The notes beneath the pieces are model-generated. The model was not told the DNA's origin. It saw nothing but the letters and a program-made list of their open reading frames with translations, and did not search any database. A stretch of 64,000 bases of DNA from Eurosta solidaginis (taxonomy: Eukaryota > Arthropoda > Insecta > Diptera > Tephritidae): the NCBI RefSeq assembly GCF_040869045.1, contig NC_090322.1, positions 182,713,477 through 182,777,476 of the forward strand, given 5' to 3'. The translations under genes and the position numbers were made by a program. Shown one piece after another: positions 20,335 through 31,962 of the stretch. Position 1 is the stretch's first letter. Each line of letters starts with the position of its first letter.

Positions 20335-21835
20335 CAGTTTAAATTGCTATTGATGTCCAGAACTTGAATTTTAAATTCAGTAAATACGTTTATGAGCTTG
20401 AATTGTAATTTTCAGAACAGTAAAAATGGATTGTAATTTTCTGAATTCAAAATGAAAATTCTGAGCTTAATTAAATACAATTTTCTGAAGTTAAATTGAA
20501 TGGATTTGAAATTTTCTGAATCTGAATTGGAGCTTTCTGAATTTCAACTGGAAATCCTGATCTAGCATTTTAATTTTCTGACTTTGAAAATAAAATTCGG
20601 AACTTATATTTTAAGTTTTTGAGTTTAATTTGGTAATTATCAAATTCAATTGTAATTTTCAGAATTTGTACTGCAATTTTTCGAACTTAAATTTAAATTT
20701 TCTGAATATAAACCGAAATTTCTGAGGTTGAATTTAAATTTTTCGAGTATAAATTGTAATTTTCTAAAATGCAGATTTTTCACTTTGATATGAAACTTCA
20801 ATTTTAACTTTTTTAGCATTTCAATTAAAAGTTCTGAGCTTGAATAGTGATTTTCTGATTTTGCATCGAAATTTTCTGAATATGAATTGTAATTATCTGA
20901 ACTTGAAGTGCATTTTTTTGAATTAAAAATGGAATTAATTGTAGTTTTCGGAAAATCATTTTTAACTCTGAACTTTAATGTAATTTTCCGAATTCAAAAT
21001 CAAAATTCTGAACTTGAGCTGTAAAATGGTGAATTTCAATTGTATTTTTTAGAACTTTAATTGGAATTTTCTGAATTTAATTTGACATTTATAAACTTGA
21101 ATTTTCAGAACATGGAATGGAAATTCTGAACATGCATTTTAACTTTATGAACTTAAATTGGAAATTCTTAACTTGAATTCTAATTTTCTGAATTGGAATT
21201 GTTATTTTCTGAGTTGGTATTGTTATTTTATGAATTCGAATTTTCGGAATTATAAATAAATTTTCTAATTTTAAAATGAAAATTCTAAACTTGACTTCAT
21301 CTTTCTAATTTTGAATCTAAACTTGAATTGTAATTTTCTGAAATTGAATTTTTCAGAATTCGGATTAAATATTTTTAAATTTGAGTTGGAATTTCTTTTC
21401 CGAAACTGAATTATAGTTTGTGTAATTTTCCGAAACTGAATTATAGTTTGTGGGCTTGACTGAAGTTTTCTGAAATTCAATTTTAACTTTCTAAACTTTA
21501 ATTGCAATTTTCCGAATTTAAAATCAAAGTTCTGAACTTCACTTGTAATATTGTGGACTTCCGTTGTAATTTTCTGAAATTTAATTATTATTTTCTGAAG
21601 TTAATGTAAAATTTATGAATTGAAATTTTCTGAACTTAAATCGATTGGATATTCTGAACTCGAATTGTAATTTTCCGAATTTGAGTTGTAATATTCTGAA
21701 TTGTAAATGAAAGTTCTGAACATGAATTTTAACTTTCTGACCGTATGGAACAAATTTTGAACTTGAATTGTAATATGAGTTGTAATTTTCTGGGCTTCCA
21801 TTTTGTCTTTCTGTATTCCCAATTGGACAAAGTTA
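20335..21835. repeat. Degenerate 21-bp satellite, about 1.5 kb
   Basis: About 70 imperfect units near the consensus TTGAATTGTAATTTTCTGAA with a 21-bp spacing (clear at 21185-21240). Indels and substitutions are spread along the array. It is over 70% A+T. The minus-strand frames 21271-21507 and 21613-21849 are just the array read as FRKLQ-type repeats. No family name known to me. Confidence 0.9.
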
Positions 21836-21839
21836 TCGA

Positions 21840-24015
21840 TTAAGCACAACTAGCGATAAAAATACAACAGCAAAAGAGTTTAACTTGTTTGTATTTCACC
21901 TTTAGTCATCCTTTTTCCATACCTCCGTCTACTTTGTATCTTTTCATGTAATACGTATTTATCTTTACTTTTCATTTTTTTTCCTTTTTATTTCCATTTT
22001 TTCTCTACCACTTTGCTACAAAATTGGGAAATCGCTCTGACATGTCTCATAAACGTTCCTTTCGATCAACAATGCAATTCATTATTTTTCATTAAATTGC
22101 ACTTGTATATAGACACCAAATAACAGCAGCCCAGCCGCCGCCAACTAGCCAGCCCGTCAACGCTAAAAGCAATGCGCATGCGCGCACGCATTTCGCATAA
22201 CCATTGCCTAAGGTGGCAAACTACAACCAACCACGAACTTGGCCATGGCAACAGCCAAAACGACGACAATAAACAATTCCAACAAGCAATCAAAGCAGAC
22301 GACGATCCAATGTTGGCGGCGGTAATTGTGATTTTACGAATGGCCATGGCTAATGACTAACTAACATTGTGAGCTGGAAGCACTGAAAAAAAGTACGAAT
22401 GCAGGGCGTGAGGTGTGCGGGGGTATGCGATTGCTTTTACTTTGCAATTGATGCACTTATTAGTTGATAATATGAAATAAACGCTATGCCAAGCGTCATT
22501 ATGCGTATATTACAACCAAAGTGCCAAGCATCAGACTCCGTTTGCCTTTTTTGTTATATCTCATACTCGTACATTTTCTTGAGTATTGATTTTTATTTTT
22601 GAGTACTTTTTTTAATGTTTTTTTATCGCTTTTTTATTCTTTTTTTTTGCGGTATGTGATAGCTGGAATTCCGTGAGTGTGCTATAATGAGTGCACTGCG
22701 GAAAAAATTGCTTCATAATGGCTTGTGACGTTATTTGTCTTTGCGTTTTTAGCATGAAGGAGTGGCTTTGCTAACTGACATATCTACCCTGGTTAGCAGT
22801 TATTTGCCTTGCAATCCTTTTTAGGTGATCCATTGGCAATTAAGCGCATATTTTTGTCATGGTGTTTATATTGTTTTCTAATTCTAAAGCATGTAAGCTA
22901 ATAAACAGTTTAATTGAAATGATTTAATGGCGTGATATAAATTGTGTGATTATTGAGGTTCGGTTAGGTTCGGCTATTCATTTTGCATTTCATTGTGCTT
23001 ATTAAGGATGCCCTAGAAGGTTCGACGTCGTCATATAAAATTATTCAGACCACAGTCGGACAAGTTGCAGAAGGACTGGCATTTCATCAACAAGCCCAAA
23101 CACCGCGGGAGAAATCTTGCCATTAATACATCGACGACAATAAGAACAGCTCGAGGAAAGGGTTTAATTTCACCTGTCTAACTTTCAAGGTCGTCCCCGC
23201 TTGCTGTACGCAAAACAGCATGAAGTTAAGAAGGTGTTATTCGTGTACAAACATTTAAATTTTGTATCACCAAGAGTCATCATAAAATTTATGTAAAAAC
23301 AGTAAGTACTTGGCGCGATTTACCACCGAAGATTTTGGCCGAACTTCTGTGCCAAATCGTGTCGTGCTTCTTTTGACCTACATGTTTGTCGAAGGATATC
23401 TGCAAGGCAGATTAATTTTCACTGAGAAGCTTTTTATGGCAAAAATACACTCGAAATTTTGCCAAAATCGATGCCATGGGGGCGAACCTTTAAATATTTC
23501 TATTGCTTAATGTGTGAAAACATTTTTTGAAAGAAATTTTCAGTTTCAATTTATAAAATATTTTGTGAATGAGGTGTGCACATGAGAAGATTTTTCATAA
23601 GTTTGTTGTTTTGTTCTTCTTCTTGTACATAACAGAATATAATATGATAGTGAGTTGCGCGAATGGGGCCCGGAATAGAAACTTAAGAGCACTGTATAAA
23701 AGTTTTGTTTTGCCTGTGAACATAAACTAACCAGACAGCGGCGTTTTCATCATTACAAAGGCCTATATTCCAAATTGATACACTTAAACCGTATTCACGA
23801 TCTCATCCGAAACACTATTTAAACATTTTATTCTATAAGGTTTTTAAGTCGGAGTTTGAACTCGAATGAATGCAAATCAAATCTTTTGACCATTCTCAGA
23901 ACATTTCTTCGACAGCTTAGGTTCTACGTAGCAGACTTAGGTGAAGGTTCATCCTTCAAATTCTATTATTCTAGTGAAATCTATTTGGGGTGTAGTACTG
24001 CAACAATAACAACAA
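21840..24015. other. Non-coding stretch, no gene recognised
   Basis: 22120-22370 is more GC-rich (CAGCCCAGCCGCCGCC, CAGACGACGATCC) and resembles fly intronic or UTR DNA. Short frames on both strands there have no recognisable domain. 23000-23530 holds a 66-aa frame without similarity that I can see. No mobile-element ends were found. Confidence 0.4.
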
Positions 24016-24017
24016 TA

Positions 24018-24650
24018 TATATGGGGAATTCTTTGTCAAATCAGCCACCCCCCTACCCATTTCAATTTTGGGAAACAAAATTTTTTGAGCACACGAAAAA
24101 ATTCGTCAAGAAGTGTAGTTTTTTATGCCGTTAACTGTCTAAAGTGTGGAATCTCGCAAAAAAGTGCCATTTTTTAGTCAAAAATGTTGGAAAAAAAATA
24201 ATTCCTCAATAATAATGACCAAATTACTTGTTAGAAATATTGTGGAGGTCGCTAAACAAGAATCCGATGTCAAATTTCAAATTCAAGATGGCGGATCCAA
24301 GATGGCGGACAGTCTTTTTCTTACTGTTGACTCATTTCTACTAAATTCTGTATGTTGGGCGCTATCTTGAATTTGAAATTTGACATCGGATTCTTGTTTA
24401 GCGACCCCCACAACATTTTATTCAGGAATCATATTTTTTCCATCATTTTTGACTAAAAATGGCACTTTTTTGGGAGATGCCTCACTTTAGACAGTTTTTT
24501 TTTCAGGTTAAAAAACTTTTTTTTAAAAAACACCTAACGGCATAAAAAACTATACTTCTTGACGAATTTTTTCGTGTGCTCAAAAAATTTTGTTTTCCCA
24601 AAATTGAAATGGGCAGGGGGTGGCTGATTTGACAAAGAAGTCCCCATATA
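24018..24650. mobile_element. Foldback element with about 270-bp inverted arms
   Basis: The ends are TATATGGGGAATTCTTTGTC and its inverse GACAAAGAAGTCCCCATATA. The arms (about 24018-24290 and 24365-24650) pair with scattered mismatches and carry TCAGCCACCCCC, CACACGAAAAAATTCGTC and CTAAACAAGAATCCGATGTC blocks. The loop of about 75 bp has two AAGATGGCGGA words. The 74-aa frame 24146-24370 spans arm and loop and is not a gene. Confidence 0.8.
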
Positions 24651-24659
24651 CAAAAATTT

Positions 24660-25565
24660 CTTTCATGTCTTAATTTATGGACGCGCCGTCACACCTTGAT
24701 AGCTATTTGAGAACATAAATGATTTTCATACTTAAAAATATCTCGAGGTATCCTATGTCATAGGTGTAATGTAAAACTATTAAGCGATCAAACCCTCAGT
24801 TCTTATCTTGTTTTCGTGAGGACTGCATAGCTGAGCTCTTTTTTAAAACCTAACTATTGCAAGAACGTATGATTTCGCTGACTAGCCTCAACCACGGTGT
24901 TAACGAACGGAGTACGTAACTGTTATAAGATACACTGTATCAGTAGGCCACATTTTTTCTTGAGTTCCTATTTTAAAAAACAGCATCAACGTAGTTTTGG
25001 AGGAGCAGAGTACCTGTACTAGAGATGCTCGCTAGCTTAAGTAACCAGAGCTTTTATGACCCTTAGGAGGTACTTTAACCGCTAGGCCAGGGTTAATTGA
25101 TCAGCGTTGTCAGTCTTCGCAATGCAATCAATAGCAAATTCATCAACAAACTCAAGGTAAAATGGAAATTTTCGGATTTCCAACTTTTTGGTTTTAACAC
25201 AGTTTACAACAAATGCAGTCAGTGAAGTTTGAGATTATAGATGTTTCTGAGCCCACAAAATCATCATTATCTTGCTATAAGTTGAGATGCGATACCATCG
25301 ACTGTTTAAAATATACCAACATTTTTCTTAAAAGTGGTATCCATTTAAACAATTTCTTTTTGAAAACGGGCATCATCTCGTTAAAAGAGATCTCCTGTCA
25401 TATCCAGAATGCTCGACACCTTCATCTACCTTGTGCTAGTTCTCGTATTAAATGTATCCATAGATTTGCTAGTAAAAGAATTTTCGCGATGTCAACTAAT
25501 ATTTCTTACTTGATTGTCATTCTTGGGATATAACGCATGAGAAAAATGTTTCGGTGCTTTTCTTT
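24660..25565. other. Spacer with one doubtful ORF
   Basis: The frame 25213-25533 (106 aa) has no recognisable domain, no codon bias different from its flanks and no visible partner exons. I treat it as chance. No element ends seen. Confidence 0.4.
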
Positions 25566-25569
25566 CTAT

Positions 25570-25885
25570 TGTTACAATATTGGCAACACTAAGGGGTACT
25601 GTCATCTGCAAGCCGATGCTAAGCAGTGACTTGTATGCACATCAATAGTTCAATCATTATGTCTTCACATATGTACGTACACGCAGCGGAGAAGCAACGC
25701 ACAAACACATGCACATATCTTATCTGAGATGCTCCCAAAAGTATGCAATCATAATTGTGGAAGTATCGCTCACAAATACACGCGCATATGCATTATTGAA
25801 TAGTGGTGTTATTTATTCAAACGTTTAGTGATTCGAACGTTAGAAGAAGATTGCAAATAAGGGGAATTGCAATAAATTCGTTACA
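25570..25885 (+). mobile_element. Short solo LTR with CTAT target duplication
   Basis: It starts TGTTACAATATTGGCAACAC and ends AATAAATTCGTTACA. It is flanked by CTAT at 25566-25569 and 25886-25889. The 3' half (GGTGTTATTTATTCAAACG, GTGATTCGAACGTTAG) matches the LTRs at 18092 and 46582, but the 5' half differs and the length is 316 bp rather than about 500, so it is a related subfamily or an internally deleted copy. Confidence 0.8.
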
Positions 25886-26117
25886 CTATTTTCTCCAAAA
25901 ATTTTCTCACTGTGCATTTCACCTCCCCTTTTTTAATCAGTATTTAAGTACTTGCCATTAAGAAATGAGCAGCGAAGTTGCATACTAACATATCCAGATA
26001 TCTTTATGATTGATAATTTCTAACCATATTGGACATATTTGTCCCAGCAGTCAGTCTAACTATTAGTACTTTCATACACATGCACATTTATATTAAAATA
26101 TGTATGTATGTATGTAT

Positions 26118-26512
26118 ATTAGACTGGGTGAATTTATTAACCGATATCGCGCCATTCATTTTTCGATAGGATTTGGGCAAAAAAATAATTTTCGAGCCTG
26201 CAAAAAAAAAAAAATGGCGAAAGGGTAAATTTTTCGCCCAAAACCCAAAAAATATTTTTTTTTTTTTTCAAACAACTGTTATCGCCAACGTTTTACAACA
26301 GTTTTGTGGAAAAAAAAAGAATATTTTTTGGGTTTTAGGTAGTGTTTTGGTCGAAAAATTCACTCTTTCACCGTTTTTTTTCGCAGGCTCGAAATTTTTT
26401 TTGGGTATGCGCAGTGAGTGGAACTTTCTTTTCCTGAGCCCAAATTCTATCGAAAAATCGATGGCGCGATATCGGTTAATTTTCGTCCATACAAATCGAC
26501 CCAGGTTAATGT
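26118..26512. mobile_element. Palindromic MITE/foldback family F, copy 1
   Basis: AACCGATATCGCGCCATTCA at the left is mirrored by ATGGCGCGATATCGGTTAAT at the right, followed by outer sequence ending in GACCCAGGTTAAT. Inner inverted blocks are TCGATAGGATTTGGGC / GCCCAAATTCTATCGA and GAGCCTGC / GCAGGCTC. The centre reads CTGTTATCGCCAACG. Copy 2 is at 42836-43343. The frames called on both strands here are palindrome shadows. Confidence 0.8.
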
Positions 26513-26627
26513 ATATTATATATTTGCACACGCTATCATTGAGAGGTAGTGATGTACAGAAACGGTCCTACATAAAACCGTAACTGGTACTGAAATGAAC
26601 TTGCATCCGACTAAGGCAGTCGATTTT

Positions 26628-26824
26628 TTTTTTATTCTAGTCAACATTGCGACCATGTGCGCATAGTAGTATAGGAGGACGAACATACTACCTGATTCCG
26701 TATCTACGCTTCGTAGGTGCTCTTATTCTAGTCATCATTGCGACCATGTGCGCATAGTAGTATAGCGTCATGAATTACAGGACGAACATACTACCTGATT
26801 CCGTATCGACGCTTCTTAGGTGCT
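26628..26824. repeat. Tandem duplication of about 95 bp
   Basis: TTATTCTAGTCA(A/T)CATTGCGACC...GACGAACATACTACCTGATTCCGTATC occurs at about 26631-26725 and again at 26722-26824. The second copy has a 13-bp insertion (CGTCATGAATTAC) and a few changes. It lies just upstream of a LINE RNase H fragment, so it may be a duplicated part of that LINE. Confidence 0.85.
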
Positions 26825-26849
26825 TGGTGCTTGGTTGGTGCAAGAGGTC

Positions 26850-27250
26850 CCGAATGGCGGGCGACACACGTGCACACCGATGAATCCAAAGTAGTGGAAA
26901 GATTAGGGCCGCGGTATACTGTGCTGATCCGGAAATAAACAGATCCTACAAGCTGCCAGATCACTGCAGCGTTTTTCAGGCGCAAGTACTACCCGTAACC
27001 ACAGCAGTAGAAACATTGGAAGAAAATAGCTTAAACTGCAGCTGCACCAACTTTTATATGGACACCCAATCAGCAATTAAAGCAATAAACTCGTATATCA
27101 CAGGGAGAAATATGCATGCATATGGGGTCCCAGGGCATATGAGAATAGATGGGAGTAAAAAATCGGATGAGCTAACTAAAACGGGCGCATCCCTCAAAGC
27201 TTGCTTCGTAGATGTCGCAAATAGATTAAGAGAAGGCGAAAGTTGCACAT
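26850..27250 (+). pseudogene. RNase H domain fragment of a non-LTR retrotransposon
   Basis: The frame contains SYKLPDHCSVFQAQVLPVTTAVETLEENSL across two frames, then NFYMDTQSAIKAINSYIT and GVPGHMRIDGSKKSDELTKTGASL (27016-27250). These match the RNase H fold of LINE ORF2s: the Asp of YMDTQSA and the HM..G..K.DELAK-like block are kept, but the usual Glu of FQAE is Gln. Truncated at both ends. I/R1/LOA-type LINEs carry such a domain; the clade is not determined. Confidence 0.75.
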
Positions 27251-27484
27251 GATCGACCAAGCGGGAAAGCGTGGACACAATCGCAGGACTGTTAAGTGCC
27301 CCAGATCATATGTAGGTGTTACAACCCTTGACTTACAATGTTACTAAACCCTTCAGAGCGCGCCTATAAGTATTCCACACAATTAGGATTAAAAAACATA
27401 TAGAATTGGTATGTACCTAATGGTGTATAAAGGAATAGCAAAAAAAAGGCAACACTTAGAGACCAACTGCAAAGCGAGAAGCGG

Positions 27485-27600
27485 GGCATTCATATGGCTG
27501 AGTGGATAAAGGCATCTGCCTTTACACTAGTATATAGTATGAATGTTGGAGATATCGATTTCAATACTCAGCTCCCGAGAATCTAGCTGATGAAGTGGAA
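27485..27600 (+). other. tRNA-like sequence (SINE head or tRNA pseudogene)
   Basis: TGGCTGAGTGGATAAAGGC matches the box A/D-arm of Leu- or Ser-type tRNAs. ATCTGCCTTTACACTAG follows as an anticodon-arm-like region, then a long variable region and a weak box B (GATATCGATTTCAATAC). The acceptor stem cannot be paired convincingly, so a functional tRNA is unlikely. Confidence 0.4.
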
Positions 27601-27609
27601 TTCAGAAGC

Positions 27610-28135
27610 ATATCCTAGTAACCATCGCCGTTTGTAAATTTTGTATTTTTTCTTTAATATCAATAGTAATACTTCTTTGTTACTCTAAAAATTTACGACT
27701 TAAATATGGCGCCCTACGTTGGGCACACTTATGGTGCTCTGACAACTGTTTCAAAAGAGACGAAGTTGTTAGACAGTTTTGAAATAATAGAGGCTTGTTG
27801 AAAAATAAAATACTTATGATTTTAGATATGCCTGATAAGTACCGAATAATTGTTTTTTATTTCGTTCATAAAGGTTTGCTTTACATTTGTCGGTGTAAAA
27901 CAATTGTTTATATAGAAAAATTATTTTTTGTTCGAAAAAACCCCGATTGTAGATATGTTCGGTCATAAAATACATAAAAGACTATGCATAATAAAGACTG
28001 GACAATTCTAATTTGACAGACACTAATAATGTGATACCGAAGAATTGTTTTTATTATGTTCCCGTGAATTTGTTTTTAAATTTTTTTAAGAAAAAAAAAT
28101 GTTTAATTCAGAAAAAAGAATCATATATTTATTTG
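27610..28135. other. Spacer, nothing recognised
   Basis: AT-rich with no element ends or ORFs. Confidence 0.4.
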
Positions 28136-28138
28136 TAA

Positions 28139-28269
28139 GGCCCATTTACAGAACGGCAATTTAATTTTTTAACTCAAAGTTAACTTGACATAAAGTGTTA
28201 AGTTCATACATTTTGGAATCATTTTTTAACTCTGAGCTAAAAAAATAATTTCCGTCCAGCAAGTGGGCC
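28139..28269. mobile_element. PIF/Harbinger-like MITE, 131 bp, TAA target duplication
   Basis: The left end GGCCCATTTACAGAACGGC is matched by the inverse of the right end (CCGTCCAGCAAGTGGGCC). Both sides are flanked by TAA (28136-28138, 28270-28272). A 3-bp TWA duplication and GG-starting termini are typical of PIF/Harbinger MITEs. No coding capacity. Confidence 0.7.
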
Positions 28270-28274
28270 TAAGA

Positions 28275-29528
28275 ACTCGAATTCGAAAAAAGGCTTAAGC
28301 CATCTTGTTTACATAGCGGAATGAAATCGATCACTGTTAACTGGTCAAAATACCCGCACCCTTTTGAACAAATCCGACTACTGACCTACTCGCAAGCGCT
28401 CATCACTATTTGGAGGCAACTTTGAGCGTGCAAAAGTCACGTCACTTAATTCTTCGTCACAGTCAACGATTCACAACTACATATGCATACATACAAAGTG
28501 AATAACAACAATTTGCAGTTTAATTAAAGAGACCTCATTAAAATTTATAAGTTTTTCTATATTTTATGCAATTAACAAAAAATTCACACAAACACATGCT
28601 TTTAAATATAAGCAGCAACAATCACAGCAACAGCAGCGGAGGCCAAATAAGTGGAAGCGCAGGATTTTAGAACAAAACAAAAAGAAAAAACAATTTAAAT
28701 ATTTATTTATTTTTATATATTGTATTTTTTCGCTAATGATCATAAATAAAAACGCCTTAGCACCAACAAACTGACTGACAGCAAACAAAGCAAAAGCAGT
28801 TCGTGTGCGCCGGTTATAGCTTTGACTGAGGTGACTGAATAGTTGCTGTGTTGTTGTTGTTTTATTGTAAATAGCTACCTAACCAAGGCAAAGCGTTTGT
28901 CTAATTTAAATGGAATAACAAACTAATTAGTGTTGATATTTGTTGTTGCTGTTGGCTTCGACGCTATCGTTCACCGCTATTATTGGTTCGTCACTACGCT
29001 GAGCATTCCCCTTGCTCTGCGCCTTAAAATATGCTTTGTTATAACCACGCATGCTACACCACACCACATGTGATTTGTGCAATTAACGCGATTTGCAAGA
29101 TTTATTATTGTTTTTTATTTATTTATATTTAGTGCTTTTCTCATTTAATTTTATTATAAGCCTTAATTAAAATGTTTATTGAAATTTGTTGTCGCGTCAG
29201 ACGTTTCGCGACGATCGATTGCTAATGGAATTGATTTATTAATTAAATGGCAAAGTGCTTATTGTCTACCCACTAATAAAAACAACAACTATAATAAAAA
29301 TAATAACAACAAATATAATGAGAACTATAATTAAATCACTGAGGGCGTAGGTAAATGTCCAATACATTTATTAATTAAAAAAGTCTGAATAGTTATATGC
29401 TGATTTGATACGGACGGGTGCTGCCGAATGAGTGACACAATGTAAGCGGCACATTGCGTGCAATATAAAGTGTTTTGAACTAAATCTAATTTAAAAATAC
29501 AAAAAGTAAAGTTAAAATAAAAAAAAAA
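28275..29528. other. Non-coding stretch, nothing recognised
   Basis: It has the texture of fly intron DNA: CAACAATCACAGCAACAGCAG (28615), TGTTGTTGTTG runs, and AATAATAACAAC tracts (29290). No ORF or element was found. A host regulatory function is possible but nothing shows it. Confidence 0.4.
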
Positions 29529-29849
29529 GAAGTAAGGTTGTCTTAGTTCTGGTGTAACCGAACATTATATACCCAGCGTTAGCTTCAATTGTACAGTCCA
29601 TTTCATAAATGAATTTTCTGTATAACACAAAGCACACAAAGCACCGCACATTAAAAAAAATGTCTCCCAATTTCCTCTTACAATAATATTTGGTAAGATA
29701 TAGCTTATTATGCTAGTCTACGACCCTTTTAAACATCTTTTATATAAAACTGGCCGTGGTCCTTAACCGATTCCGTCTATTTTTACTTTCTCTACATTAG
29801 GTCGGTTGAATGTTTTTCCGCTTTTCATACAAATCTTGCAATCGATTTT

Positions 29850-30850
29850 TAAGTAACTTCTCATTGAGCTACAAACATGAAACTTTACACATATGTAGGT
29901 TAGAAGACCGTGACAGGAAACAAAATCCGTTAGGTGGCGCACGGATCGAAATAATTAGATAAAAAGTTGAAAATTTTCAAACCAGCTTTTAAGTAACTTC
30001 TCGATGAGCTAGAGACTTGAAATTTCAAACTTAATTCAGAGGTCGATGACAGCCGATGACACGATACAAAAAGATTCACTAGGGGGCACACGGGATGAGA
30101 TATTTAGAAAAATCAAGCGGAATGGAGGGAATCTTGGGATTGATTTGTATGTATGTTCTCATTGAGCTACAACTGTAAATCTTCACAGATAGGATAAGAC
30201 GCCGAGAAAATTCAAATTCAAATAGATAGTTAATTGAGGATCGCACTGCGACCATTGGTCTATTGTGCCCTCAGCTGCTTCACAACACCTCATCCAAGCC
30301 GACATCTCTGATGAACCCTAGCAGTTCACCTGGCTTGAGGGATTTGATGTGAGAATGCTCAAAATTCAAGAAAAGTAGAAATAATTCCGTTAGGTGGCGC
30401 ACGGATCGAAATATTTAGATAAGAATTTGGAAAGTTGGTATTTAGAGATCGATTTTAAGGTAACTTATCATTGAGCTACAAACATGAAACCTCAGAGACA
30501 AGTTAAGACACCGCGAGAAAGGAGCAAAAGGAGAAAAGAAATTCCGTTAGGTGGCGCACGGATCGAAAAAATTAGATAATAATTTGGAAATTTGAAACCG
30601 GGTTCTAAGTAACTTCTCGATGAACTAGAGACTTGAAATTTCAAACTTAATTCAGAGGTCGATGACAGCCGATGACACAATACAAAACGTTTCGCTAGGG
30701 GCACACGGACTGAAATATTTAAAAAAATCAAACGGAACGGAGGGAATTTTGGGATTGATTTTTATGTAAGTTCTCATTGAGCTACAAGCGTAAAACTTAA
30801 CACATAGGTTAAGACACCGAGAAAATATAAGAAAAGGAGAAAATAAAAAT
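29850..30850. repeat. Tandem units of HINE C
   Basis: Repeated blocks TAACTTCTC(A/G)(T/A)TGAGCTA, CCGTTAGGTGGCGCACGGATC and GA(A/T)AT(A/T)(A/T)TTAGA recur at about 29860, 29990, 30140, 30380, 30465, 30540, 30610 and 30770, alternating two unit types (one with CGATGACAGCCGATGACAC). The period is irregular, roughly 130-150 bp. A CAGCTGCTTCACAACACC segment interrupts near 30220-30345. Confidence 0.7.
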
Positions 30851-30859
30851 AACATAAAC

Positions 30860-31215
30860 AAATTTTAAGCACTTCTTTTATATAAATGGACAAAAATCAG
30901 CGAAAAATGTCTCCTTATATAAAGACATATTCCTGCTAAACTTTGATTTTTAAATTTTGACATAGAAATTGCAAAAATATTTATGAGAAGTAAAAATATA
31001 AAGGTGGAGCGCAATTGATTGACTAATAATATCTCCTTTCCTACCAACTTTCCAATCCAAGTAATGTGTGCTCCACTTTTATATTTTTACTTCTCATAAA
31101 TATTTTTGCAATTTCTATGTCAAAATTTAAAAATCAAAGTTTAGCAGGAATATATCTTTATATAAGGAGATATTTTTCGCAGATTTTTGCCCATTTATAT
31201 AAAGGCAGTGCTTAA
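30860..31215. repeat. Foldback inside HINE C, arms about 150 bp
   Basis: TTTTAAGCACTTCTTTTATA...GCAAAAATATTTATGAGAAG on the left (30865-31018) is mirrored at 31063-31217 (CTTCTCATAAATATTTTTGC...AGGCAGTGCTTAA). Few mismatches; spacer about 45 bp. It may be a separate foldback inserted into HINE C. Confidence 0.8.
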
Positions 31216-31962
31216 CATTTTTTTATTTTATTTTATTTTTTTCTAGAAATACTTCTTGGTATAAGGAAAATATTTTTACCCAATTTTATTACGATATGTT
31301 AACTTTTGTTCGAGTTATGGCTCTCGAAACATAGAAAATTGCTCAGTCATTTAAAAAAGTTGAATTCTTCCTATTTCTTGTTATAATTCCACCTGGCAAA
31401 AGAAATATCATTGATATAAAGCACTTCTTTGCAAAGATGTAGCTTATTTAATTCGTCCACGATCCCTTTAAAAATCTTTATTATAAAAGTGGGTATGGTT
31501 CTTAACCGATTTCGTTAATTTTTCTCTAAGCATTCCTTATAGTAAAGGCAAGGTCTCTGCCGAATTAAGTTACTATAGGTTGAACGGTTTTTGATTTATT
31601 ATTAATAATATTTGTAAAATTAATATTATCACGAGTGGGCGGTGTCACGGCCATTTTCCAAATTGGAATTTATATTTTGCGTCGTAAAACCAATCCACCT
31701 ACCAAATTTCATTCTTAACGGTATTCGTTTTTAAATCATCTAATTTTTTCATTTTTTTAAACTTTCGATATCAAAAAAGTAGGCGTGATTATCGTCCGAT
31801 TTCGCTCATTTTCAATACCAATCTGTTCTGGGTCCAGGTAAGCCCGATACCGAATTGTTGTGAAGATATCTCAATATTTGCTCAAGTTATCATGTTAACA
31901 GACAGACGGACGGACATGGCTCAATCAAATTTTTTTTCGATACTGATATGTATGGAAGTCCT

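Larger units (their letters stand above)
29530..31962 (-). mobile_element. INE-1/Helentron-like element, copy C (HINE C), truncated
   Basis: The low-coordinate end has AGTAAGGTTGTCTTAGTTCT and GGTGTAACCGAACATTATATACC, like copies B and D. It then holds a tandem array (29850-30850), a foldback (30860-31215), GGGCGGTGTCACGGCC and AGGCGTGATTATCGTCCGAT blocks, and a GACAGACGGACGGACATGGC microsatellite near 31900. It breaks off in GATACTGATATGTATGGAAGTCC, before the end seen in D. Stem-loop end taken as 3', hence minus. Confidence 0.55.

Noticed and set aside
20335..21835. TTCTGAA words as heat-shock elements
   Set aside because: A heat-shock element needs TTC and GAA separated by two bases in 5-bp modules. 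Here the spacing is one base and the unit is a plain satellite.
21271..21849. Minus-strand frames with FRKLQ repeats
   Set aside because: Satellite read in frame; no independent evidence of coding.
26173..26583. 136-aa frame and its antisense 87-aa partner
   Set aside because: Both are arms of a palindromic element and mirror each other.
27485..27600. Functional tRNA gene
   Set aside because: Box A is good, but the acceptor and T arms do not pair and box B is degenerate.
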